A DNA stretch of 64,000 nucleotides, from the NCBI GenBank assembly GCA_023391335.1, contig JAEWBG010000060.1, positions 24,839 to 88,838 on the forward strand. The letters run 5' to 3'. Both the position numbers and the translations under genes were made by a program. The stretch is from Pseudomonadota bacterium (GTDB lineage: Bacteria; Pseudomonadota; Gammaproteobacteria; Steroidobacterales; Steroidobacteraceae). A model generated the notes under the pieces. It was given only the letters and a program-made list of their open reading frames with translations, ran no database searches and was not told the origin of the DNA. Positions within the stretch are counted from its first letter, which is position 1; the number at the start of each line of letters is the position of its first letter. Shown here piece after piece: positions 25,543-34,453 of the stretch.

Positions 25543-26442
25543 TTACTTCTGGTAGTACCCGAGTGACGCTAGGAACGTATCGACTTTGGCGAGCGCCGCG
25601 GCGGCAACTCGAGGATCCGTTTGCGGCGCTTGGTCATCGCGCTTGCCCTTCGGCGTGAACAAGTGGCCCATATACATATACGTGTTGAGCTCACAGCGAT
25701 TGCCGGCTTGCTGCATCTTCGTGCAGAACTTCTGCGCACCCGCAATGGGTGTCACCGTATCGACATCGCCTTGGAGAATGATGGTCGGAGGGAGCCCCGC
25801 CGTGACATGAGAAGCAGGAGAAATCGCGGCTGCCGTTCCCTTGGTGCCGAGGAGTTGTTGCAGCGTTTGATTGCTGTCGAGATCGAGAGCCGGCGAGTAC
25901 AGCACCAACGCATTCGGAGCGGGGCTAATGCTGCCGCGCACTTCGAACATCGCGGCAGACGCCGCGAGATGACCCGCAGAACTGCTCCCTTGCACTGCGA
26001 TTCGATTGGGATCGACGCCAATTGCCGGTGCATTCGCACGCACCCAGCGAATGGCATCGCGTGCGTCTGCCATCGAATCCAATGGGGTGGCTTTACCCGG
26101 AGCAGCCGCTCGATACGAGGCGCATACGCTCACCATTCCTTTGCTTGCAAAATGTTCAGCCTGAGCCACGTCGCAATCGGTTTGGCCCGTCGTCCAACCG
26201 CGACCTGCGAACAACACGATTGCCGCACGTCGGTCGCGCTGTCGCCAGTCCGCGGGACGATAGACCGTCGTCTTTAGTTCGACGGTGTTGCGCCAGGCGA
26301 AGACTTGTGTCGCCGGAGGCAGTAAGTCAGCCGCTTGAGCGCAGGTGATCGCTAGTCCAGCAGCGACGCTCGCGGCGAGGATGCAATGACGTAGCGATGT
26401 ACCGAAGCGTCGAGTGCATGTAGATGAGTCAATAGAAATCAC
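25543..26442 (-). CDS. Exported alpha/beta hydrolase (BD-FAE/carboxylesterase-like)
   Basis: A 299-residue protein with an Arg-rich n-region and hydrophobic core ending near CAQAADLL (signal peptide, residues ~1-38). The fold is recognisable from YRPADWRQRDRRAAIVLFAG, the nucleophile elbow GSSSAG, the acid in LQGDVDTVTPI and the probable His in YMGHLFTP. The arrangement resembles acetylesterase/BD-FAE enzymes acting on plant or lipid esters. It is convergent with the DUF3565 gene (24-base gap). The 235 bases upstream hold no recognised element. Confidence 0.85.
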   Translation of the reverse strand: MISIDSSTCTRRFGTSLRHCILAASVAAGLAITCAQAADLLPPATQVFAWRNTVELKTTVYRPADWRQRDRRAAIVLFAGRGWTTGQTDCDVAQAEHFASKGMVSVCASYRAAAPGKATPLDSMADARDAIRWVRANAPAIGVDPNRIAVQGSSSAGHLAASAAMFEVRGSISPAPNALVLYSPALDLDSNQTLQQLLGTKGTAAAISPASHVTAGLPPTIILQGDVDTVTPIAGAQKFCTKMQQAGNRCELNTYMYMGHLFTPKGKRDDQAPQTDPRVAAAALAKVDTFLASLGYYQK

Positions 26443-26677
26443 GGGCCCGCCCCTGCGAAGCGATCTTGGAGCGGAAGAGTGCTGGAGACCTTAGATAAGA
26501 GCTGCGAGCAATTGCTCAATACGACTTTTCCAAATGTGCGGCTCGTCACACCGCTGAGCATTTTCACGGGAAAATCCGTAAACGCCGTTCATTGAGAGGC
26601 TGATTCGCGAGCGAGCCTACGAACCTGCACCCGGCTTTGGGTTCGATGGCCGTGTTATGTCGCGAAGCACGTGAGAA

Positions 26678-27667
26678 TTACGGGACCAGCACCGCAGCGC
26701 CGCTGATCTCTCCCGCACGCAACGTCTCGATGGCCTCGTTAGCGTCTCGCAATGCGAATGGCGTGACGTGCGTCTGCACGTTTGCTTGAGCCGCAATACG
26801 CAAGAATTCGACGGCGTCTTGACGCGTCAGATTCGCGACGGAGCGCACGATTCGCTCTTCCCACAACAACGAATAGGGAAACGAAGGAATGTCGCTCATG
26901 TGAATTCCGCCGCACACGACCGTGCCCGCTTTGCGAACGTGTTGCAAGGCCAGCGGCACCAGTGCGCCGATCGGAGCGAAGATGATGGCCGCATCGAGTT
27001 TCTCTGGCGGAGACTCTTCGCTGCCACCAGACCAGCGCGCACCGAGTTGCAGTGCGAATCGCTGTGCCGTTACATCACCCACGCGAGTGAAGGCGTAGAT
27101 TTCACGACCCTGCCAGCGCGCAACTTGAGCGATGACGTGGGCCGCCGCGCCGAAACCGTAAATGCCGATGCGATGCGCATCGACACAGAATTTGAGAGAT
27201 CGATATCCGATGAGCCCGGCACACAGAAGCGGCGCCGCGTGTTCATCGTCGAACTGTTCGGGAATTGCAAAGCAATAGCGTGCATCGGCCACGACGTGTT
27301 CTGCGAAGCCGCCGTCCAGATTGAAGCCGGTGAACTTAGCGTTTGCGCACAGGTTTTCCTGGCCTGCACGGCAGTATTCGCAGACGCCGCATGTAAAGCC
27401 TAACCATGGAACGCCCATTCGCGCGCCGATCGGCACGTCGACGTCTGCGCCGCATTGAACGACTTCGCCGACGATTTCGTGACCCGGAACGATCGGCAAT
27501 ATCGGATTAGCGAGCTCGCCATCGATGACGTGTAGATCGGTTCGGCAAACCGCACATGCGCGAATGCGCAACAGCAACTGACCACGCTGTGGCTTGGGGA
27601 TCTCGCGTCTTTCCTCCACCAACGGTTGATGATGGGCATGCAAGCGCATGCAGCACGATTGCGTCAT
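26678..27667 (-). CDS. Zinc-dependent alcohol dehydrogenase family protein
   Basis: A 329-residue medium-chain dehydrogenase. Catalytic zinc ligands are Cys in RACAVCRTDLHVIDG and His in VPGHEIVGEV; the structural zinc loop is CGVCEYCRAGQENLC with all four cysteines. The nucleotide site is IGIYGFGAAAHV, where the usual second Gly position of GxGxxG is altered. It belongs to the AdhA-like subgroup often found singly in proteobacteria. The substrate is probably an alcohol or aldehyde; physiological role unknown. It lies 27 bases downstream of a small membrane protein stop on the opposite reading order. Confidence 0.9.
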   Translation of the reverse strand: MTQSCCMRLHAHHQPLVEERREIPKPQRGQLLLRIRACAVCRTDLHVIDGELANPILPIVPGHEIVGEVVQCGADVDVPIGARMGVPWLGFTCGVCEYCRAGQENLCANAKFTGFNLDGGFAEHVVADARYCFAIPEQFDDEHAAPLLCAGLIGYRSLKFCVDAHRIGIYGFGAAAHVIAQVARWQGREIYAFTRVGDVTAQRFALQLGARWSGGSEESPPEKLDAAIIFAPIGALVPLALQHVRKAGTVVCGGIHMSDIPSFPYSLLWEERIVRSVANLTRQDAVEFLRIAAQANVQTHVTPFALRDANEAIETLRAGEISGAAVLVP

Positions 27668-27694
27668 CGCTGAGCTCTCGCAAATACAACTGTC

Positions 27695-28096
27695 TCAGTG
27701 TAGCCCTCGGATACGTACCGCTGCACTCGGTGCAATCAACACGACAACCAGCACGATCGGCCAGAGATTCCCGCCTCTAAATGTATAGGCGGCGAGTACC
27801 TGAGCGAGCGGCTTGTGCTGGATCGCTAAACCCAATGTGAATTCAAAACTCACGGTCAGCATCAGCCACAAGATTCCAACCGCCCACAGGTTCACGCCCT
27901 TGTAATGCAGCATGGGTGTCGCGATGAGCGCGACGCCAAGCACGATGACGCTCAGCAAAATGCCGCTACAAATCATTCCAGCAACGGACCCGAAGTACGG
28001 GATGAGGAAGCGCTCGCGCACGATCCCGTTGAGAATCGCGAGCAGCAAAATACCAACCCACCAGAGGAAGATCTTTCCTAACACGCCGGGCGTCAT
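27695..28096 (-). CDS. Small four-helix membrane protein, unknown
   Basis: The start is taken as ATG 28,096 (MTPGVLGKIFLWWVGILLLA), giving 133 residues with four hydrophobic segments at about 7-27, 35-57, 70-90 and 105-125. I do not recognise a family. It is co-oriented with the alcohol dehydrogenase (27 bases apart) and divergent from the CPA2 antiporter. A longer start at 28,174 would add 26 charged residues and is less likely. Confidence 0.65.
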   Translation of the reverse strand: MTPGVLGKIFLWWVGILLLAILNGIVRERFLIPYFGSVAGMICSGILLSVIVLGVALIATPMLHYKGVNLWAVGILWLMLTVSFEFTLGLAIQHKPLAQVLAAYTFRGGNLWPIVLVVVLIAPSAAVRIRGLH

Positions 28097-28251
28097 GGAT
28101 GTGGCTCTAAAGAAAGTCTTGGGCAGGATCGATCGAAGTAACTCCCGAGTGGGCGAGCAGTTCGACTGATGCACTCGCGGATCGTCGCATCTCCAGCCTG
28201 TCCGGCCGAAATGCTATAAAGCATGCCCCAAAACACGCGCCCTCCCAAATA

Positions 28252-28269
28252 CACACATATATATGTGTG
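28252..28269. promoter_or_regulatory. 18-bp perfect palindrome upstream of the antiporter
   Basis: CACACATATATATGTGTG is fully self-complementary and lies 37 bases before the antiporter start, in the divergent gap. It could be an operator or a DNA cruciform; it also resembles a simple-sequence tract. Confidence 0.35.
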
Positions 28270-28305
28270 GCCGGGGGACGAGGGCAGATCCGACGGGAGT
28301 CAAGA

Positions 28306-29517
28306 ATGCACGCAGGCATGAGCGTGACTGAGGTCTTTTTGATCGCGATGATCCTCATCTTCGCGGTCCCGTACCTCATCTGGCGGCTTGGCAACACCGA
28401 CTACTACGCCCCGTTGGTCGTCGTACAGATCATTGCTGGCATTCTCCTCGGCCCTGGGATTTTGGGCGCGGCATTTCCCAGCTACTACCAATTCGTGTTC
28501 ACGCCAGCGGTGGTGCAGGCGTTGAACGGGATCGCGTGGTGGGCGGTGATGATCTTCGTTTGGATCGCGGGAATCGAACTCGACTTGGGCGCCGCGTGGC
28601 GTCACCGCCGCGAAACTGCAATCACGGCTGGACTCGCTTTGGGAATGCCGCTGCTGCTTGGCTGTGTGGCCGCGCTGATACTCGTCGGTCGATCAGGCTG
28701 GATGGGCGATCAAGCGTTGCAATGGCAATTCGTGCTCGGGGTGGGCATGTCGTGTGCCGTCACTGCGCTGCCGATTCTGATTTTGCTGATGGAGAAACTC
28801 GAAATACTCAGGCAGCCGATCGGCCAACGGATTTTGCGCTACGCGAGCATGGACGATGTCGCGATTTGGGGTGTGCTGGCGTTGATCCTCATGGACTGGA
28901 CTCGCATCGGCCGCCAAGCAGGATTCCTGTTTATATTCGCCGCCGCTGCGTATCTGTTCCGCTCGCTCATGGAGCGAATTCCCGAACGCGACCGCTGGTA
29001 CGCAGGACTCATCTGGCTCGCGATGTGCGGGTTCGGTGCGGATTGGGCCGGCCTGCACTATATGGTCGGCGCGTTCCTGTCGGGAGCCGTCATGGAAGGT
29101 AAGTGGTTCAAGCAAGCGCACATGGATCTACTGCGTCAGCATGTGTTGCTGATCGTCATGCCCGTGTTCTTCCTGAGTACCGGATTGCGCACGAATTGGA
29201 ATGTCGGCGGGCAAGCCGTATTCGTCGTCGCAGCGCTGTTGCTCGTTGCCTCCGTCGTCGGGAAGCTGGCGGGAACGCACGTGGCTGGCAAAATCCTGAA
29301 GTGGGAAAAGGGCGAGGCCTCGCTCATGGGCTGGCTGCTGCAGACCAAGGCGCTGATCATGATCATCTTCTCCAACGTCTTGCTGGACAAACGCATCATT
29401 ACCAGCGAGACCTTCACCGCATTGCTGCTAATGGCGGTTGCGAGCACCATGCTAACCGTACCGATCGTTGCGCCCATGCTGAAGAAGATGCAAGCGCTCG
29501 TGGGCAGGAACGCTTGA
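28306..29517 (+). CDS. CPA2-family cation:proton antiporter
   Basis: A 403-residue inner-membrane exchanger starting at ATG 28,306 after GGGAG. About 11-12 membrane segments are visible. The first half has FAVPYLIWRLGNTDYYAPLV and the gating region IAGIELDLGAAW; the ion-site region has YASMDDVAIWGVLAL, with the Asp pair expected for Na+/H+ exchangers, and LHYMVGAFLSGAVMEG. No RCK/TrkA domain is attached, so it is unlike KefB/C. It probably exchanges Na+ or K+ for H+. No partner gene. Confidence 0.9.
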   Translation: MHAGMSVTEVFLIAMILIFAVPYLIWRLGNTDYYAPLVVVQIIAGILLGPGILGAAFPSYYQFVFTPAVVQALNGIAWWAVMIFVWIAGIELDLGAAWRHRRETAITAGLALGMPLLLGCVAALILVGRSGWMGDQALQWQFVLGVGMSCAVTALPILILLMEKLEILRQPIGQRILRYASMDDVAIWGVLALILMDWTRIGRQAGFLFIFAAAAYLFRSLMERIPERDRWYAGLIWLAMCGFGADWAGLHYMVGAFLSGAVMEGKWFKQAHMDLLRQHVLLIVMPVFFLSTGLRTNWNVGGQAVFVVAALLLVASVVGKLAGTHVAGKILKWEKGEASLMGWLLQTKALIMIIFSNVLLDKRIITSETFTALLLMAVASTMLTVPIVAPMLKKMQALVGRNA

Positions 29518-29649
29518 ACATCAGCGGCAGTTAGTCGATCGCGCCGCCGGTGATGGCTCTCGCGAAGTACACCGGACGTTTCTTGTTCTTGAGGCGATAG
29601 CGTTCTGCGGTTGGCTCATGCCTGTTCGCGCGGCACTAGAGGTGAAGAG

Positions 29650-30459
29650 ATGTCTGCAACGCTGTTGTTGATCGATCCTCAAAACGATTTCTGCGATATC
29701 GAAGGCGCGGCACTCCCCGTTGCGGGTGCGGATGCGGATATGCATCGCGCGGCGCAATTCATCGAGCATGCAAACAACCTCGGTCGCGTGGTCGTCACGT
29801 TGGATTCGCACCCGACGGTGGCGATCGAGCGCCCTACGTTCTGGTCGCGGGGCAATGGCGAGTCCGTGGCTCCATTCACGGAGATCACTGAAGCGGATGT
29901 GGCTGCGAAGCGCTTCGTACCTCGCGACGCCCGTCTGCTGCCTGATGTATTGAGCTATTTGCGGGCATTGGAGCGTTCGAACCGATATCGATTGATGGTT
30001 TGGCCCGTTCATTGTGTTTTGGGTACGTGGGGGCACAACATCCACTCGGCTCTGCAGGCTTCGCTTGCACAATGGGAAGAGCGCACGCAACGCAATGCAC
30101 TCAAGATCCTCAAAGGCGCTAATTCGATGACGGAGCAATACAGCGCCGTGCAAGCCGAGGTACCAGTGCAATCCGATCCCCTGACGTTACGAAATGCTCA
30201 ACTCATCGAGAGCTGCCGGCCAGGATCTGGATATTTGGTGGTGGCAGGTGAGGCTGCGAGTCACTGCGTCGCTGCGACGATGGAGCACATCTTCGAGGCT
30301 TTCGACGCGCAAGAGCGCAGCCGCACGATTTTGTTGAAAGACTGCATGAGCCCTGTGCGAGGATTCGAAAAGCAAGCGGCGCAGTTTCTTGAACGTGCAC
30401 AGGCAGCCGGCGCACGCGTGCTGACCTCTGACCAAGCGCTGCAAGCGATCAACGCATAA
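29650..30459 (+). CDS. pncA: Nicotinamidase-like cysteine hydrolase
   Basis: A 269-residue isochorismatase-fold hydrolase starting at ATG 29,650 behind AGAGGTGAAG. The catalytic triad is visible: Asp9 (LLIDPQNDF), Lys155 (LKGANSM) and Cys206 (GEAASHCVAATM). In the metal site DSHPTVAIERPTF the second histidine usual in PncA is not apparent. It is longer than PncA (~210 residues). Twelve bases separate it from pncB, and nadE follows, so deamidation of nicotinamide to nicotinate is the obvious role: first step of the Preiss-Handler route. Confidence 0.85.
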   Translation: MSATLLLIDPQNDFCDIEGAALPVAGADADMHRAAQFIEHANNLGRVVVTLDSHPTVAIERPTFWSRGNGESVAPFTEITEADVAAKRFVPRDARLLPDVLSYLRALERSNRYRLMVWPVHCVLGTWGHNIHSALQASLAQWEERTQRNALKILKGANSMTEQYSAVQAEVPVQSDPLTLRNAQLIESCRPGSGYLVVAGEAASHCVAATMEHIFEAFDAQERSRTILLKDCMSPVRGFEKQAAQFLERAQAAGARVLTSDQALQAINA

Positions 30460-30470
30460 AGGCGCACACC

Positions 30471-31658
30471 ATGTTTAAACCCGTCATTGGCTCGCTGCTC
30501 GATACCGACTTGTACAAGTTCACGATGTGGCAGCCGTTTCTGCATTTCTTTCCTGCCAATCATGCGGTGTACGAATTTGTCTGTCGCAACGAGCCGGAAT
30601 ATCCGTTAGCGGAACTGCGTGCGGATCTTGAGGCGCAGTTGGAGCATTTGTTTTCCTTGAGCTTCACCGAAGACGAACTCGCCTATTTGTCGACCAAGCG
30701 ATTCTTGAAATCGGATTTCATCGACTTCTTGCGCATCTTTCGCTTCCAAAAGCGTTACATCGAAGTGACGACCGCGGGCGAGGCGCTCAAGGTGGTCGCC
30801 GCGGGGCCGCAGATCCACGTGATGGGATTCGAGATCTTCGTGCTCGCGATCGTAAATGAGCTGTACTTCAGGCGCTTCGCGAGCGTCGCCGTCCTTGAGG
30901 AAGGGCGCAGACGTCTTCGCGAGAAGATACGCACCATTGGGGAGATCGATAATTCAAAGCATCGCACGCCCTTTCACTTCTTCGATTTCGGCACGCGTCG
31001 GCGATTCTCACGTGCCTGGCATGAAGAGCTCGTGAGCACGTTGAGTAAAGAAGCATCGGCTTGTTTCCGCGGCACCTCGAACGTGTATCTCGCGATGAAG
31101 TTCGGAATTGCAGCAATTGGCACGATGGCGCACGAGTATCTGCAAACCTTCCAGGCCGTTGGCGTGCAGTTGCGTCAATTCCAAAAAGCAGGGTTAGAGC
31201 ATTGGGTGCAGGAATATCGCGGCGATCTCGGCGTTGCACTGACGGATGTCGTCGGCATGAATGCATTTCTGCGCGACTTCGATCTGTACTTTGCCAAGCT
31301 ATTCGATGGTTTGCGCCACGATTCCGGCGATCCGATCGAGTGGGGCGAAAAGGCCATCGCCCACTACGAAGCACTGCGCATTCTGCCCATGACGAAGCGG
31401 CTGGTGTTCTCCGATTCCCTGGACCTTCCGAAGGCGGTCCGCATTTGGGAGCACTTTGCCGATCGCGTCCCAGTGGGTTTCGGTATCGGCACGAACCTCA
31501 CGAACGATCTGGGGGTACAACCTCTGAACATCGTGATGAAGCTGACTCACTGCAATCGGCAGCCGGTCGCGAAACTTTCCGATTCACCGGGCAAGGCGTT
31601 GTCTTCGGACCCGACCTTCATCGCATACCTGCGGCAGGTGTTCAACCAACGGATTTAG
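30471..31658 (+). CDS. pncB: Nicotinate phosphoribosyltransferase
   Basis: A 395-residue enzyme making nicotinate mononucleotide from nicotinate and PRPP. It shows the family's opening DTDLYKFTMWQPFLHFFP, the segment HFFDFGTRRRFSRAWHEEL, GTSNVYLAMKFGIAAIGTMA (substrate and phosphohistidine region), the acid patch FDGLRHDSGDP and the phosphate site FGIGTNLTND. Size matches bacterial PncB. It sits 11 bases after pncA-like and 11 bases before nadE, strongly implying one NAD-recycling transcript. Confidence 0.95.
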   Translation: MFKPVIGSLLDTDLYKFTMWQPFLHFFPANHAVYEFVCRNEPEYPLAELRADLEAQLEHLFSLSFTEDELAYLSTKRFLKSDFIDFLRIFRFQKRYIEVTTAGEALKVVAAGPQIHVMGFEIFVLAIVNELYFRRFASVAVLEEGRRRLREKIRTIGEIDNSKHRTPFHFFDFGTRRRFSRAWHEELVSTLSKEASACFRGTSNVYLAMKFGIAAIGTMAHEYLQTFQAVGVQLRQFQKAGLEHWVQEYRGDLGVALTDVVGMNAFLRDFDLYFAKLFDGLRHDSGDPIEWGEKAIAHYEALRILPMTKRLVFSDSLDLPKAVRIWEHFADRVPVGFGIGTNLTNDLGVQPLNIVMKLTHCNRQPVAKLSDSPGKALSSDPTFIAYLRQVFNQRI

Positions 31659-31669
31659 CGAGCGCACAG

Positions 31670-33388
31670 ATGACGTTCAAATTCTCCATCGCGCAAATCA
31701 ATCCGACGATCGGTGATATCGACGGCAATATTGAACTGATGCGAAGTGCCGCACAGCAAGCCTCGAGCGAAGGTGCGTCGGTCGTCGTATTCCCGGAGCT
31801 ATCGCTGACGGGTTACTACCCCGCGGACATGCTGGATGACCCGGCCTTTCAGGTGCGGATCGAGTCCGGATTGGAACGAGCCCGCAAGGTATCGACCGAA
31901 CTTCCAGACGTGTATTGGGTCATCGGCGCGCCGACGCCTCGCCGCGGTATTGGCAAGCCATTGCACAACAGCTTGCTCGTGCTCAAAGCCGGCGAAATCG
32001 CGCTCACGTATCACAAGCAGCTACTGCCCACGTACAACATCTTCGATGAGCGTCGACACTTCGAGCCGGGCCCCGACGTTGCGAAGGTCTTGCGAGTTCA
32101 CTATCCGGGCAGCGAAGTCCATCTCGGCTTCATGGTCTGCGAAGACGGATGGAATGACGAGTGTCATGACTACGCGGTCAATCCTTTCGCGCGCCTCACC
32201 GAAGCGTCGCCGGATTTGGTGATCTCGATTAATGCGAGCCCTTCGAATGTTGGCAAGCGCGAGATGCGTCACGACATCTTCCGGCGTGCGAGCACCAAGT
32301 ACGGTTTGCCGATCGCGTACGTCAATCAAATCGGCGGCCACGATCAGCTCGTTTTCGATGGAGGGTCATTTCTGGTCGAGCCGAAAGAGGGTGTGGTTTT
32401 CGAGGCGCCGCAATTCGAAACGTGTTTGAAAACGATCGCTTTCAATCAAGATAGGCACTTCCTCGATCGTGACGGCCAAGCGTTCCATGGGATTTCATCG
32501 TCGGCGATGAATCGTTCCGAGTTCTACCGGCGTCAAATCGTGCTCGGATTGAAGGACTACGCACGTCGCTGCGGATTCAAAACTGCGGTGGTCGGCTCTT
32601 CGGGCGGTATCGACAGTGCGCTCACGTTGGCGCTCGCGGTCGAGGCGCTGGGCCGCGAGAACATCGCGGCTATGACGATGCCGTCCGAGTACTCCAGCGA
32701 AGGAAGCGTGAGCGACTCGCAGCGCTTGTGCGAGAACCTTGAAATTAAGCTGTACACGCATCCGATTCGCGAACTGGTCGATGTCTACCGCAAGGCATTC
32801 GAACAGTCGACCGGAACGGCAATGGCGGGACTTGCGCTCGAAAATCTTCAGGCACGCGTTCGGGGCACGATCCTGATGGAGTTCTCGAACCGATTTGGTC
32901 ACTTGCTACTCACGACCGGTAACAAGAGCGAATTGTCCGTCGGCTATTGCACGCTCTACGGCGATACGAACGGTGGCCTCGGCGTCATTGGCGATCTGTA
33001 CAAGACTGAAGTGTTTGCACTCTCTCGCTACATGAATGAAGCCGCGGAAAGAGAGGTCATTCCAGCGGGCATTATCGAGAAGCCGCCGTCAGCGGAGTTG
33101 GCACCGGGGCAAAAGGACACCGACAGTCTGCCGCCCTACGAGATTCTCGATGAAGTATTGAAGGTGCTCATCGAAGGCAATCGCCTCGAGGCATCCGAAC
33201 AGCGCATCGTGCAAGCGAAGTTCGACGAATTGCAGCAGACTGAGCCGGGACGCGAACTCATTGCGAAGGTCAAAGGTATGATCGCGCGCAACGAGTACAA
33301 ACGCCGGCAGGCACCTCCGATTCTGCGCGTTCGAGCGCGAGCATTCGGCAGCGGGCGTCAAATGCCCATTGCCGCACACTACGAGTAA
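31670..33388 (+). CDS. nadE: Glutamine-dependent NAD+ synthase
   Basis: 572 residues from ATG 31,670; the frame continues far upstream inside pncB but that is a shadow. The N-terminal nitrilase-type glutaminase (~1-260) has Glu43 (VVFPELSLTGYYP), Lys116 (YHKQLLPTYNIFDERRHF) and Cys157 (MVCEDGW). The C-terminal synthetase (~285-560) has the P-loop SSGGIDSALTLALAVEAL near 310 and GNKSELSVGYCTLYGD. It converts deamido-NAD to NAD using ammonia channelled from glutamine. It completes the pncA-pncB-nadE cluster; nadD must be elsewhere. Confidence 0.95.
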   Translation: MTFKFSIAQINPTIGDIDGNIELMRSAAQQASSEGASVVVFPELSLTGYYPADMLDDPAFQVRIESGLERARKVSTELPDVYWVIGAPTPRRGIGKPLHNSLLVLKAGEIALTYHKQLLPTYNIFDERRHFEPGPDVAKVLRVHYPGSEVHLGFMVCEDGWNDECHDYAVNPFARLTEASPDLVISINASPSNVGKREMRHDIFRRASTKYGLPIAYVNQIGGHDQLVFDGGSFLVEPKEGVVFEAPQFETCLKTIAFNQDRHFLDRDGQAFHGISSSAMNRSEFYRRQIVLGLKDYARRCGFKTAVVGSSGGIDSALTLALAVEALGRENIAAMTMPSEYSSEGSVSDSQRLCENLEIKLYTHPIRELVDVYRKAFEQSTGTAMAGLALENLQARVRGTILMEFSNRFGHLLLTTGNKSELSVGYCTLYGDTNGGLGVIGDLYKTEVFALSRYMNEAAEREVIPAGIIEKPPSAELAPGQKDTDSLPPYEILDEVLKVLIEGNRLEASEQRIVQAKFDELQQTEPGRELIAKVKGMIARNEYKRRQAPPILRVRARAFGSGRQMPIAAHYE

Positions 33389-33509
33389 CTCTCAGCGGAT
33401 CAGCTCTGCCTGAAGTGCGAGGCCAGGACGACGCATCGCACGCGAGATGGATCTCGCTTGCTCAGCTGTTCGAGGATCACGCGTGCATCCTCGATCATTT
33501 CTTGAGGTG

Positions 33510-33534
33510 TTTCCGCCCGCTGCCTAGGCGGAAA
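33510..33534. terminator. Hairpin between nadE and dehalogenase genes
   Basis: TTTCCGCC (33,510-33,517) and GGCGGAAA (33,527-33,534) form a perfect 8-bp stem around the dehalogenase stop codon, between two convergent genes; A/T flanks on both sides suit bidirectional termination. Confidence 0.55.
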
Positions 33535-34453
33535 TCGCTTGTTCGGTGCTGCGCGTCGAAGGTAAGTGTGTCTCGCGCAAGTTCTCGGTCTCACCGATCC
33601 ATCGAGCGACTTCCGCTCCGATTGTTTCGGGATGATCTTCCTGCAGGTAGTGAAAGCCATCTCCAAGCTCAAGGTACTCGCAGTTCTGCAACGTTGATGC
33701 AAATTGCTCGGCAAACGCCGGCGAAACGAGCGCACCGGGGCTTCCTGCAAACAGCAGCTTTGGAAAGGTGGATGAACGCAGTGCGCTGTGCGCATCCAGC
33801 ATAGTTCGGTACACGTCTGCAGGTTCGCCAGCGATAGGCAGCTCGCGCGGGAATTGCAGAATGGGCCGCCGCGATTCCCTGGTGAGGAAAGGGCGGCGAT
33901 ACGCGCTCAGCTCTTCTTCATTGAGTGTGCGTTTGATGGATCCTGGAAGCACGCGTTCGATGAAGATGTTGTCTTCTAGGATGAGCTTCTCGCCCACGCC
34001 CATCGTTCTGAACTGCTGAAATAATGGTCGTGCCTGGGGTGCTTGATGGAAATCATCCCAGGTGGGCATCGGACGTATGAATTCCATAAAGGCCAAGCCG
34101 CGGACAAGCTCGGGCCGACGCGCTGCCAAGTGAAAAGCCAGCGCAGTGCCCCAATCCTGAGCGACGAGATAAGCGCTTTCGATACCCAGGCTGTCGATAA
34201 ACCCATCCAGGAAGCGCGCGTGGTCTTCGAATCGATACGCGATCGCGGGCTTGTCCGATTCGCCGAATCCAATGAGATCCGGCGCGATGCAGAGAGCGGC
34301 CGACGCAACTTTCGGGATGATGTTGCGCCATATGTACGACGACGTTGGATTGCCGTGCAGGAAGAGTGCAACGGGTTGCGACTTATCGCCGGCTTCTCGA
34401 TATGCGACGCGATGTCCTAATACGAGTCGATGCGGTAGAGCGCTTTGGTTCAC
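33524..34453 (-). CDS. Haloalkane dehalogenase-like alpha/beta hydrolase
   Basis: A 309-residue enzyme predicted to replace halogen by hydroxyl. The start is GTG 34,453 because AAGGAG stands 7 bases before it; the frame opens further up without a site. Family residues are all visible: Asn in LFLHGNPTSSYIWRN and Trp in AQDWGTALAF (halide binding), nucleophile Asp in the same QDW, Glu in AFMEFIRP and His in LQEDHPE. This pattern fits the HLD-II (DhaA/LinB) group; a related epoxide hydrolase is less likely given the Asn-Trp pair. It overlaps the 3' end of the TetR gene by 71 bases, so the two are co-transcribed, and the TetR protein is the probable regulator. Confidence 0.87.
   Translation of the reverse strand: MNQSALPHRLVLGHRVAYREAGDKSQPVALFLHGNPTSSYIWRNIIPKVASAALCIAPDLIGFGESDKPAIAYRFEDHARFLDGFIDSLGIESAYLVAQDWGTALAFHLAARRPELVRGLAFMEFIRPMPTWDDFHQAPQARPLFQQFRTMGVGEKLILEDNIFIERVLPGSIKRTLNEEELSAYRRPFLTRESRRPILQFPRELPIAGEPADVYRTMLDAHSALRSSTFPKLLFAGSPGALVSPAFAEQFASTLQNCEYLELGDGFHYLQEDHPETIGAEVARWIGETENLRETHLPSTRSTEQAISA

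Noticed and set aside
26443..26677. RNA gene or riboswitch in the gap upstream of the esterase-like gene
   Set aside because: No cloverleaf, conserved riboswitch core or strong terminator found by eye.
31061..31669. Long in-frame extension of nadE inside pncB
   Set aside because: It is the shadow of pncB in another frame; the nitrilase domain begins exactly at ATG 31,670.
33400..33523. Minus-strand frame ending MIEDARVILEQLSKRDPSRV
   Set aside because: The last ~32 residues look protein-like, but the rest overlaps the dehalogenase gene in another frame, and no start site is visible. Possibly a gene remnant.
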